Source: Symsagittifera roscoffensis (lineage: Eukaryota; Xenacoelomorpha; Acoela; Convolutidae). Taken from it: a stretch of 64,000 nucleotides of DNA. The notes under the pieces are model-generated. The model was not told the DNA's origin and did not search any database. It worked only from the letters and a program-made list of their open reading frames with translations. Location: NCBI RefSeq assembly GCF_963678635.1, contig NC_087063.1:18709814-18773813 (forward strand), given 5' to 3'. Position 1 is the stretch's first letter; each line of letters begins with the position of its first letter. Shown piece after piece: positions 1 to 6,986 of the stretch. The position numbers and the translations under genes were made by a program.

Positions 1-1
1 C

Positions 2-2185
2 CCAGAAAACCTTTACACTACCGATAGCACAATTAGCGTATATCAACGGTCTTATAGAACATACGTGAACGCAGTTATGTGTAAAATTAAAACATTTCCC
101 ATTCGTTATAATTGCGGAATGTGGGCACATTTTTCCATCGTTCACAATATGAACATGATAACCTATGAAATTATTATACCACCAGAAGACTGCAAAAAAG
201 CAGCAAAGAACAACAAAATTACAGTGAATGAAGATGGATACACCCATGAACTAATTATAAAAATGGATGAAAGTATTTTACAACACAGAAATGAAGGAAC
301 ATCATTAGAAGGCGACAGTTCGACAGCATGCAAGAATAGGGGACAAATCAAACACTATAGCTACGAAACGCACATGCAAAAAGTTCAACTCAAAGTAAAT
401 CTAGAAACAAAACAAGTACAAAATCCTTACGGTATCCCATTACCATGCACAGTACTCGAAGGCGGATGCAAATCAACATCATTAGACCCTTATGCTTACA
501 CTTGGGACATGCCCGAAAATTGCGTAGTCACAAAATTGTTTTCTCAAAAAGCGAAAATGGTCAAGTACGCTAATAAGTTGGACCACCCTCAATATCATAT
601 ACTGAGTGAGGGATCGGCACCCAATGGCTTAGACCTCAAAATTCGCATTTATAACAAGCAGCAAGAAGTCTGCAGCAGGCCAGGAGCATTATATAAAACA
701 AATTTTGAGTCATGGTTTATTTCTTATTCAGGCGGTTTTGATATGAACACTGGTAAATCCAGCAACATACGACACGATGATAGAAATTACTATCAAATGC
801 AAATAAATGAGAACGATCAAATAAGAGTGAAACCTTTGAACTATCCTCTGGGATCAGGTAATTTTTCGTTCCTCCATGACGAATGTAACAATAAAAATCG
901 TGATCCTCATTGGCGCCTTGTAGGTACCGATGAAATTGATTACGAACTTCATCTAGGTGCAAAGTTAGATTACATAATGTGCTTTATTGCTAAACAACTC
1001 AGACATTCTGAAATGACATTATTACAGAATCAATGTGAACTCGAAAGAACACACATTCTAACAATAATGATGTTAGCTTTACAAAATACCAGGCTTGCAG
1101 GATACATGTTAACCGGAAACCGCTCTATGTTCTTGGACACCGATGGAGCAGTTGGCTGGCTGTATCACTGCCCTAAAAAAGTTTCACCTCTTAAAGTTCT
1201 CGAAAAATGCTTTGATCGAATACCGATCTTTTACAATGGGCGAACAATGTTTGTCGACCCTATTACCCGCCAAACTTTTCCTTTTGCCAACGAAATACAC
1301 TGCGTTGGTGGCTACAAAAATGCCTTTCAACTTGATTTAGATGATAAATTATCTTGGTACCAATTAATGCAGGCTCCAATACCTTTCAAGACTCCTTTAA
1401 TGTTCGCTCCACAAGATATAGGCCATATTACGGAAGTTCCCGTATACGATTCGCGACGCGCAGGCATGTATACCCCAAAACAATTAAAAGCTTTTTGGGA
1501 TAACATTATTCATAACACAGCATCAACATCCATTCTCAAAAAAAATACAAGAACTGTTCTCCAAAATGGACACATGGATTATGCAAATTCCGACGCTTTA
1601 ACCGCCGCAATGGGTTTAAACCAAAAAATTTATCTAGATTCTCTGCTCTCACCAGGATTTTTCATGAATAGTTTCATCGGAACATTCGGTTTTGTTGCTT
1701 TTTTCCTAGAAAAAATCGGAATTTATTTTGCCTGTTTTCTTTTTCTCAAACTCCTGCTAGAAATAATAGTAACAATTAATAAAGCTTTGGAAATTAATAA
1801 GCTAACAAATCGTACTATGAGCTTCTGGAAGATAATATTAGGTTCCACGTATAACCTTTTCGTTCTATCAGTTTTTACTTCTATTTTCTCAAACGAAAAC
1901 TCCAATCTTGAATCATCAGATTTGCGAAACTCAAGACAAAAACAAATTCGACAACAAAATCAAAATCAAAATATTTACCAAGAAAGCACTGCTTCAATAC
2001 CTATGGTAGAGCAAAATGAGCCTGCAGTACCCTTAATGTCACCAGATTCGCGAAACGAACCTGGTTTATACCCAGACCTAAATAACCAAAATGAACATTT
2101 AGTACGGACCAATGTAATAGGAACGATCTCTAGCACAACAATCCCTCATCCAACCACCAACAACAATACTATAACACCAATTTAA
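2..2185 (+). CDS. Envelope-like glycoprotein of an endogenous element (partial, N-terminus outside window)
   Basis: The frame is open from the window edge to the stop at 2185 (about 727 codons), so the true start and signal peptide lie upstream. The cysteine-rich ectodomain, a CGM..H segment near nt 112-140, a YAYTWDMP segment near nt 495 and an N-G-R-T-M-F-V-D-P segment near nt 1237 recall glycoproteins of chuviruses and of the env genes captured by BEL/Pao-type LTR elements. This assignment is from memory. Two hydrophobic segments (about nt 1660-1790 and 1825-1895) would anchor it, followed by a long Gln/Asn/Ser-rich tail with a YPDL tetrapeptide at nt 2069-2080. Its expected role is membrane attachment and fusion. 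The frame is intact within the window. It is followed at once by same-strand small ORFs, suggesting one compact element. Alternative: a glycoprotein fragment of a different integrated virus. Confidence 0.6.
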   Translation, partial: PENLYTTDSTISVYQRSYRTYVNAVMCKIKTFPIRYNCGMWAHFSIVHNMNMITYEIIIPPEDCKKAAKNNKITVNEDGYTHELIIKMDESILQHRNEGTSLEGDSSTACKNRGQIKHYSYETHMQKVQLKVNLETKQVQNPYGIPLPCTVLEGGCKSTSLDPYAYTWDMPENCVVTKLFSQKAKMVKYANKLDHPQYHILSEGSAPNGLDLKIRIYNKQQEVCSRPGALYKTNFESWFISYSGGFDMNTGKSSNIRHDDRNYYQMQINENDQIRVKPLNYPLGSGNFSFLHDECNNKNRDPHWRLVGTDEIDYELHLGAKLDYIMCFIAKQLRHSEMTLLQNQCELERTHILTIMMLALQNTRLAGYMLTGNRSMFLDTDGAVGWLYHCPKKVSPLKVLEKCFDRIPIFYNGRTMFVDPITRQTFPFANEIHCVGGYKNAFQLDLDDKLSWYQLMQAPIPFKTPLMFAPQDIGHITEVPVYDSRRAGMYTPKQLKAFWDNIIHNTASTSILKKNTRTVLQNGHMDYANSDALTAAMGLNQKIYLDSLLSPGFFMNSFIGTFGFVAFFLEKIGIYFACFLFLKLLLEIIVTINKALEINKLTNRTMSFWKIILGSTYNLFVLSVFTSIFSNENSNLESSDLRNSRQKQIRQQNQNQNIYQESTASIPMVEQNEPAVPLMSPDSRNEPGLYPDLNNQNEHLVRTNVIGTISSTTIPHPTTNNNTITPI

Positions 2186-2196
2186 GGCAAGAGTTT

Positions 2197-2243
2197 TCTA
2201 TTTCAGAATGCCCTCAAGAAAACGGTGCATCCCCATTGACTAA
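2197..2243 (+). promoter_or_regulatory. Candidate splice acceptor and 11-codon leader ORF abutting S1
   Basis: A pyrimidine tract ending TTTCTATTTCAG (AG at 2205-2206) lies just after the env stop codon. It is followed by an ATG at 2208 opening an 11-codon ORF whose TAA (2241-2243) directly touches the ATG of S1 at 2244. I infer that a spliced message could deliver the small-ORF array downstream of env, with reinitiation at S1. Only the sequence signals are seen; use of the site is not shown. Confidence 0.35.
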
Positions 2244-2519
2244 ATGCTAGTCGATATATTAGACAGACAAGTTCTTTTATTGATTCAATTTCCAACACTT
2301 ACAAATAAACTGTTTACACGAATATCAGCTGTTGACTTGCCTCAACCAGGAACCAATAATTTTATACGCCTCATGCTAGTTGTTTATCCAGGAAAAGTGA
2401 TTCATGAAGCTGTCATTGAATCATCGAATCCCAAATATAATTATATTTGTTCGTTTCTTCAAAGTAACGAATCTGCTATCATAAAAATTACTTCAGAAGG
2501 AGTTCATTTTTGTGTGTGA
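2244..2519 (+). CDS. S1, small beta-rich protein, first of a tandem paralogous array
   Basis: A 91-aa protein starting MLVDILDRQV and ending GVHFCV. It alternates hydrophobic and polar residues as in beta strands, and it carries the array signature of a hydrophobic strand followed by S-N-P-K-Y-x-x-I-C. No signal peptide, membrane segment or known domain is recognised. It aligns over its whole length with S2 (2562-2837) and S3 (2903-3187), sharing the M-L-V-x-I-L-D start, an N-K-L block near residue 20, and the FCV end. It lies 58 bp after the env stop, same strand. I infer an accessory protein of the env-bearing element; function unknown. Confidence 0.6.
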   Translation: MLVDILDRQVLLLIQFPTLTNKLFTRISAVDLPQPGTNNFIRLMLVVYPGKVIHEAVIESSNPKYNYICSFLQSNESAIIKITSEGVHFCV

Positions 2520-2561
2520 AATACCACGATACAAAGAATTTACTTGAACACAAACATTCAA

Positions 2562-2837
2562 ATGTTGGTAGGAATTTTGGATCGAGACATTCGTTTATCA
2601 ATTCAACTCCCAGGTTATACAAACAAACTACCAGCATTAATAGCATCAGCAAGATTACCAAAAACCAAACCAAATGATTGTATTCACCTTATGATAATAA
2701 CTTATCCTGAGGAAACTGTTCAAGAAATTGAAATTGACTCTTCAAACAAACAATATGATTATATTTGTTCTTTACTGGAAGGAAATAGCTCAGCAGTCGT
2801 CATTACCGATTTCGAAGGAATTCACTTCTGTGTATAA
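2562..2837 (+). CDS. S2, small beta-rich paralogue of S1
   Basis: A 91-aa protein, the same length as S1, with the shared start MLVGILDR and end GIHFCV. An in-frame non-ATG extension exists upstream to 2544, but the ATG at 2562 matches the S1 start and is preferred. About half the positions appear conserved with S1, including the N-K-L block, the S-S-N-K-Q-Y-D-Y-I-C segment and a G-N-S-S-A turn. It follows S1 by 42 bp. The equal lengths and conserved ends show tandem duplication followed by divergence with the frame kept, which argues the product was functional. No domain is recognised. Confidence 0.6.
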   Translation: MLVGILDRDIRLSIQLPGYTNKLPALIASARLPKTKPNDCIHLMIITYPEETVQEIEIDSSNKQYDYICSLLEGNSSAVVITDFEGIHFCV

Positions 2838-2902
2838 GTATTAAACCAGATACAACAAAATTGAAGGGATACTTTCCAAATATAAAAATTGGAGAAAAAT
2901 AA

Positions 2903-3187
2903 ATGTTCCTTGACACACTAAATCAAAATTTCTGCTTAATCATATCTTGTCCTCATTTCCCAAAGAAATTCTATTCCCGAGTCACAGCAGCAATTTTACC
3001 ATCCGTAGCAATTGATAACCATTTACACTTAATTATCATCGACTTTCACCATAATCAAAGTTACGATATTATCGTGAAGGAAACCAATCCTAGATACAAA
3101 GATATTCTTCACATCTTAAAGTATAAAAACTCAGCCATAATCGAAACTGCTTGTGAAGGAATTATTTTTTTTGAGAAAAATAATTAA
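2903..3187 (+). CDS. S3, small beta-rich paralogue of S1/S2
   Basis: A 94-aa protein starting MFLDTLNQNF. It aligns with S1 and S2 through the N-terminal strand, the P-K-K-F-Y-S-R-V block, the E-T-N-P-R-Y-K-D-I segment and a C-E-G-I-I-F-F end where S1/S2 have EGVHFCV. It is more diverged than S1 is from S2. It begins 65 bp after S2, with GGAGAAAAATAA just before the ATG. The frame is intact. Function is unknown; membership of the array is from sequence pattern only. Confidence 0.55.
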   Translation: MFLDTLNQNFCLIISCPHFPKKFYSRVTAAILPSVAIDNHLHLIIIDFHHNQSYDIIVKETNPRYKDILHILKYKNSAIIETACEGIIFFEKNN

Positions 3188-3197
3188 ATATAAACCC

Positions 3198-3448
3198 ATA
3201 TTATTTAAACACAACAATCGTCACGTACTCTTTTACCAAATAGAAAAATCCTTCGACGCCTGTAACGGTTCATATTGTCCAAAACTTATCTTTTCGATTA
3301 TTGTAACACGTGGGAAGACGGAACAATTGAAGTCTTTCACAACTCGCCATATTGGAATTTTTTTCTAGTTTTGTCGAATACTTGCTTAAGTCATCTGCCA
3401 AAAGACATAAGCGATTTCCATTCAAATGATCTCACTAACCTCTCGTAA
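3198..3448 (+). pseudogene. S4, decayed member of the small-ORF array
   Basis: The translation from 3198 aligns residue for residue with the start of S6, but the position of the initiator is ATA, not ATG. At about 3303-3312 the frame breaks. The downstream part of the family pattern (P-Y-W-N-F-F-L followed by an S-N-T-C-L segment) continues in the -1 frame from 3311 to a TAA at 3446-3448, overlapping the start of S5. A lost start and one frameshift mark it as a broken copy. A sequencing error could explain the frameshift but not the start. Confidence 0.5.
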
Positions 3449-3665
3449 TCTATTTATCCGGTTACCAAACCTACGTTACTCACTAATTGGAGTAGAGAAA
3501 CACTCTGAAAACTTTTATCTTTTACATGTGAGTAACGTTAACTCCAGTATATTAACTACAATCACAGTTCCAGGAAATCACCCTAATTTCCTTGAACTAA
3601 GTCATTTTCTTGCTTTTGACACAAATGCAGAATTTTTTCTAAATCCACCTATTTTCTCTAATTAG
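3426..3665 (+). CDS. S5, small beta-rich protein of the array
   Basis: A 79-aa protein from ATG at 3426. It has the same layout as its neighbours: short N-terminal strand, R-x-S-L-I-G strand, then T-T-I-T-V-P-G-N-H-P-N-F followed by a hydrophobic helix-like end. Its similarity to S6 and S7 is weak and rests on strand order and spacing, so family membership is less sure than for S1-S3. It overlaps the tail of decayed S4 by 23 bp and ends 5 bp before S6. No known domain. Confidence 0.45.
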   Translation: MISLTSRNLFIRLPNLRYSLIGVEKHSENFYLLHVSNVNSSILTTITVPGNHPNFLELSHFLAFDTNAEFFLNPPIFSN

Positions 3666-3670
3666 AAAAA

Positions 3671-3907
3671 ATGATGTTTAATATCAACGACCAACCAGTT
3701 TCAGTTATTCATATAAAGAAAACATTTGAATTACAACCACATTTACAAATTTACATGATAGTTAATGTTCGATACATCGAAACAGGTACTTTTGAGGAAC
3801 TTAGTATTTACCCCACTTCCCGATATTGGCCATTCTTTCTTTTTGTATCTGATCACCCAGAGTCTTGTCCTACCAATATTGAATGTGAACATTGTACCTT
3901 AGACTAG
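3671..3907 (+). CDS. S6, small beta-rich protein of the array
   Basis: A 78-aa protein starting MMFNINDQPV. Core features are alternating hydrophobics, an I-Y-P-T-S-R-Y-W-P-F-F segment matching I-K-P-S-N-K-Y-W-H in S7 and the P-Y-W-N-F-F of S4, and a Cys-rich end (C-P-T-N-I-E-C-E-H-C). The start is 5 bp after the S5 stop, and the S7 ATG is 1 bp after its stop. Such spacing suggests the ORFs are read from one RNA by reinitiation, which is unusual in a nuclear genome. Function unknown. Confidence 0.5.
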   Translation: MMFNINDQPVSVIHIKKTFELQPHLQIYMIVNVRYIETGTFEELSIYPTSRYWPFFLFVSDHPESCPTNIECEHCTLD

Positions 3908-3908
3908 A

Positions 3909-4142
3909 ATGATAATTTTTTACGAAGGAACCTTTGTCCAAATTAAAGGTTTCCAACGCTCCTTCATTCTAGCAGAAAATTTCAAAATAATCCATATTTT
4001 TATAATTCATTTCGAAACGCTTTATAATGGCGAACTACACAGCACCATTATTAAACCAAGCAATAAATACTGGCATTTAATACTAGGTCTTGCAAATAGC
4101 CTAACATTTCCCATTCCCTGCGATCTAGACCAGATTGAATGA
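3909..4142 (+). CDS. S7, small beta-rich protein of the array
   Basis: A 77-aa protein beginning MIIFYEGTFV. It aligns with S6 through the first 20 residues, the central strand and the P-S-N-K-Y-W-H-L-I segment. Its ATG lies one base after the S6 TAG, and its TGA is 9 bp before the R1 ATG. It has no signal peptide or membrane segment. It is probably an accessory protein of the element; no known family is recognised. Confidence 0.5.
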   Translation: MIIFYEGTFVQIKGFQRSFILAENFKIIHIFIIHFETLYNGELHSTIIKPSNKYWHLILGLANSLTFPIPCDLDQIE

Positions 4143-4151
4143 GCAGTGAGA

Positions 4152-4520
4152 ATGACAACTGAATGTCCTATATGTTTGGAAATTTGCGATCAAATGAAAA
4201 AATTACACAAAAATTTACCTCCACAACCACCACATTTAGTTTGCGTTAATTGTTATAATAAACTCAAGCTAAGAGCTAGTACACCATTCGCAAAAACTCC
4301 TTGCCCTATTTGCAGGCAGATTATTCATGTAATTAATATGACAGAATACGATGTCTGTAATATCTGCAACCAATTAGTGTTATCCAGAAACAAACGAAAA
4401 GGTGAACATATGATAGTTAAGCACCCTTATATTACTGTATGCAATAACTGCATTGAGAAATGTAAAAACATCTGCCCTATCTGTTTTTCCAAAATTGCCT
4501 TTGATGAGTTTTGGGCATAA
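4152..4520 (+). CDS. R1, double RING-type zinc-finger protein
   Basis: A 122-aa protein from ATG at 4152 (an in-frame GTG at 4146 is less likely). The first finger has E-C-P-I-C at residues 4-7, an H in K-L-H-K, then P-P-H-L-V-C-x2-C and P-C-P-I-C. The second has C-N-I-C, a long loop with H-P-Y-I-T-V-C-x2-C, and C-P-I-C near the end. The ligand order C-C-H-H-C-C-C-C differs from the common C3HC4 order by His at the third position. RING proteins usually act as E3 ubiquitin ligases by binding E2 enzymes, so I infer manipulation of host ubiquitylation. It sits inside the small-ORF array, between S7 and R2. Frame intact. Confidence 0.65.
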   Translation: MTTECPICLEICDQMKKLHKNLPPQPPHLVCVNCYNKLKLRASTPFAKTPCPICRQIIHVINMTEYDVCNICNQLVLSRNKRKGEHMIVKHPYITVCNNCIEKCKNICPICFSKIAFDEFWA

Positions 4521-4534
4521 CTTCTTTTTATACA

Positions 4535-4774
4535 ATGGCAAACGAATGCCCTGTTTGTCAAGAATTGAAAACAACCCTTCAATTAAGAAAACTTCACAAA
4601 AGAAAGTATCCACAACCCTTTCATTTTATTTGTAATGAATGCTACATGACTCTCAAAACCAAAACTAACTTAATTTTTGACAAATTCTTATGCCAAATAT
4701 GCCATCAGGATGTTCACGTATTAAATTTCGAACAAATAAACAAATGTCTGACCTGTAAAGGCAATAAAAAATGA
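4535..4774 (+). CDS. R2, short RING-type zinc-finger protein
   Basis: A 79-aa protein from ATG at 4535, 14 bp after R1. The first finger matches R1: E-C-P-V-C, K-L-H-K, Q-P-F-H-F-I-C-x2-C, then L-C-Q-I-C. The sequence ends after a C-L-T-C pair that begins the second finger in R1, so R2 is an R1-like protein cut within or before its second RING. Whether this is natural truncation or decay cannot be told. Same strand and spacing as the other array genes. Likely an E3-type or E2-binding accessory factor, by family only. Confidence 0.55.
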   Translation: MANECPVCQELKTTLQLRKLHKRKYPQPFHFICNECYMTLKTKTNLIFDKFLCQICHQDVHVLNFEQINKCLTCKGNKK

Positions 4775-4825
4775 ATAAACAATTATGCTGTTTGTTTAGG
4801 AAGTCGCAAAGTGTTCTGCTTGGTA

Positions 4826-5086
4826 ATGGACATTGAATTTGTCCTTGATTATAATCTCCTCGTCCAAGTTGACAGTTACCAAGCGCGCACAAACCGTATT
4901 TTTATTCATCCCGATCAACAGCAGTTGGATATTTTTTGCCAACGTTACAGTCCTGGCTTCCACGATGAAGAAAAATTTACTGTAAAAAGCAGCAGTAGAT
5001 TTTTTAATATTATCTTAAATGCATTCAACAATGACGAAGATGTCATCGACATAAATTTCCAAACCTCCAATCGACTTATTTTTTAA
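4826..5086 (+). CDS. S8, small beta-rich protein lying between RING ORFs
   Basis: An 86-aa protein starting MDIEFVLDYN, preferred over an upstream non-ATG start at 4811. The middle holds F-T-V-K-S-S-S-R-F-F-N-I-I, which fits the array pattern of strand, small polar residues, aromatic and hydrophobic helix seen in S1, S6 and S7. It therefore looks like a displaced array member, though weakly. It lies 51 bp after R2 and 19 bp before R3. Function unknown. Confidence 0.45.
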   Translation: MDIEFVLDYNLLVQVDSYQARTNRIFIHPDQQQLDIFCQRYSPGFHDEEKFTVKSSSRFFNIILNAFNNDEDVIDINFQTSNRLIF

Positions 5087-5105
5087 TCTTTCCTTCTTTA
5101 AAAAA

Positions 5106-5613
5106 ATGATTCAGATAACTTTACCAGCTTTTATATGTAAAATTTTTCAAGCTTGTTATTTTGATTTCCAAAGTTTTCTTTATGTTTCTCAACCCATACT
5201 ACATTACTTCCGAAAAACCATTGAACAACCCACTCTTGAATGCCCAATTTGCTACTTACCAAAATCCAAATTCAAGAAACAACATCATAACGAGCCATAT
5301 CATCCACCACACTTTATTTGTATAGACTGTCATGACCAAATTATAGCCCATTTTTCTAAATATGGACAGATTTTATGCCCCATTTGCCAAGTCCCAAATT
5401 ATACCCAATCACTTTCATATTACTCCCCTTGTTGTTCATGCGATAGTATGGTTAAAAGCGCAAATTGGGGAAGTACCCAGACCCAAAGTACCCAATCAAC
5501 ATCTTACTGATTGCCATCAAGGTATCACTATTTGTACAAGATGCCTCCCTAATACTGCACAATTTTGTCCCTTATGCCACATCCCTTGTGATTTTTCCGA
5601 CCCCTGGAATTAA
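5106..5613 (+). pseudogene. R3, double RING-type protein broken by a frameshift
   Basis: The frame from ATG 5106 encodes a 45-residue hydrophobic leader absent from R1/R2, then a finger with E-C-P-I-C, a His-rich loop, P-P-H-F-I-C-x2-C and L-C-P-I-C, then C-C-S-C at the start of a second finger, and stops at 5510. The rest of the second finger (H-Q-G-I-T-I-C-x2-C and C-P-L-C) lies in another frame ending at 5613. A frameshift between about 5440 and 5500 therefore breaks the gene. The first RING alone could still be made. Last gene of the array. Confidence 0.55.
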
Positions 5614-6152
5614 TTCTCCTTACTATCCGATGTCATTATACAATTCCTCTCCACTTCTACATTTGGTCAGACCTCAACCCTTCAGTAATTAGCTCACAAT
5701 TTATATATCTTTATAAACAACAGTAAACACAAAATACCCTTTAAATATGCTATATTATATACTATTTACCTCTCCCCCCGGTTTTTTCTAGTCCCTTTTA
5801 CCTATAAAAGGGGACCCCATGGTAAGCCTGTGGATGACCCCAGGTGGACATACATTTAAGATTAGGGGTTAATTAATGCCCAAATTTCCATTTTTTACTT
5901 TAACTACATAAATTTAATATGTGAGCTTAACTCAGTGTTGTAAAGTGCTTTATTCCTGTGGTTAATAAACACCATGATCGTTTTTCTTCATTTGTTTTCC
6001 GTGGTGGATTTGTGTGAAACCACAAGATTATATTTTCCACCTTTTATATATATACAATTTTACACTTTGTCCTTCATTGTTCAAACATTTGATAATTAGC
6101 CTTAATATCCGAATGTAATTCGGGATTTTGAATATTTGGTCATTTTATATTG
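5614..6152 (+). promoter_or_regulatory. Non-coding stretch with TATA box and polyadenylation signal
   Basis: This stretch has no ORF of note. It contains TATAAA at 5803-5808 inside a TATAAAAGGGG context and AATAAA at 5964-5969, with T-rich sequence after it. Two readings fit: a short LTR closing the env-bearing element, or an internal terminator and promoter between the array and the next ORF. The candidate LTR edges (TG near 5820, CA near 6023) are not confirmed by a second copy in the window. Confidence 0.3.
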
Positions 6153-6839
6153 ATGTTTAGCAAACTGGAATACGACCCAATTTTAAACTGGAACTGCAGA
6201 AATGCAGACCCTGCACCAGAGGAATTTAAAAGAAAGCTGCCTCTCAGGAAGAAACAACGGAAACCGGTAGCAGTTCAATCTTTGTCATTGGACGACGGGT
6301 TAAATAAGAACCCTCGCAACTTTCCCAGTTTAACCCAAAGATTGGAGCTGCAGAAGTGCAGAGAAACCAAATTGGATACGGAAAATCCAAAATATATAAC
6401 GAGTTTAAAGTACTCAATAAAGGAAAATTATAACAGATGGAAACTGCCATCGTTCATTGAAGTCGTCAACTCAACGACAATGGAAAAGGCGATGATGCCT
6501 ATCGACTTCATAACCCAGCCAGAAGTGGTTATAAAGAACGAAAACAACTTCTGGAAATTAAAGAAGAAGGAGGAACACGGCTACATCTTCAAGGCAGGAG
6601 GCACGCAAGTCACCATCCCGTTCGAGGGAATAACTGCTTTTCCGAACCATGTAAGAAACAGACAGGAAGAACAGGACGACATTCAACAACTTACGGACGG
6701 AATGAGCAGACTACGAATCAAGAACAAGATCAAAAAGAAGAAAATCGTGAAGTTGCAACAAAAACTCGAGGCTTCACAAAGGAAGATAGCGATCCTCAGA
6801 TCATACAACGTGGAGCTAGAAGCCGGAAGGAAGCTCTAG
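6153..6839 (+). CDS. 228-aa basic protein with C-terminal coiled coil, unknown
   Basis: Starts at ATG 6153 (a TTG lies directly before). The N-terminal third is basic with K-R-K-L-P-L-R-K-K-Q-R-K. The centre has beta-like character (residues about 100-160). The last 55 residues are highly charged with heptad-like I/L spacing and a K-K-K-K run, predicting a coiled coil. I recognise no family; it could be a gag-like or other structural or accessory protein of the retroelement whose purine tract and LTR-like repeat follow 130 bp downstream. Codon use is less AT-biased than in the S ORFs, which may mean a different origin. The frame is intact. Confidence 0.5.
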   Translation: MFSKLEYDPILNWNCRNADPAPEEFKRKLPLRKKQRKPVAVQSLSLDDGLNKNPRNFPSLTQRLELQKCRETKLDTENPKYITSLKYSIKENYNRWKLPSFIEVVNSTTMEKAMMPIDFITQPEVVIKNENNFWKLKKKEEHGYIFKAGGTQVTIPFEGITAFPNHVRNRQEEQDDIQQLTDGMSRLRIKNKIKKKKIVKLQQKLEASQRKIAILRSYNVELEAGRKL

Positions 6840-6971
6840 ATAAAACCTAACTTATCTTTATAACTTTTTCGTTTGATGTTCTCTTTAAATTTTATAACTA
6901 TAGTATTTAACCATTAAAGTGTTTAAATTTTCACCATGGTAACTGTAAGAATAGAACAGCTTAATTTTCTT

Positions 6972-6986
6972 AAAAAAGGGGTGAGT
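6972..6986 (+). other. Candidate polypurine tract before an LTR-like repeat
   Basis: AAAAAAGGGGTGAGT is followed directly by TGTAGTATTGCG. A purine run ending next to TG is the layout expected at the 3' LTR boundary of an LTR retroelement. Confidence 0.4.
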
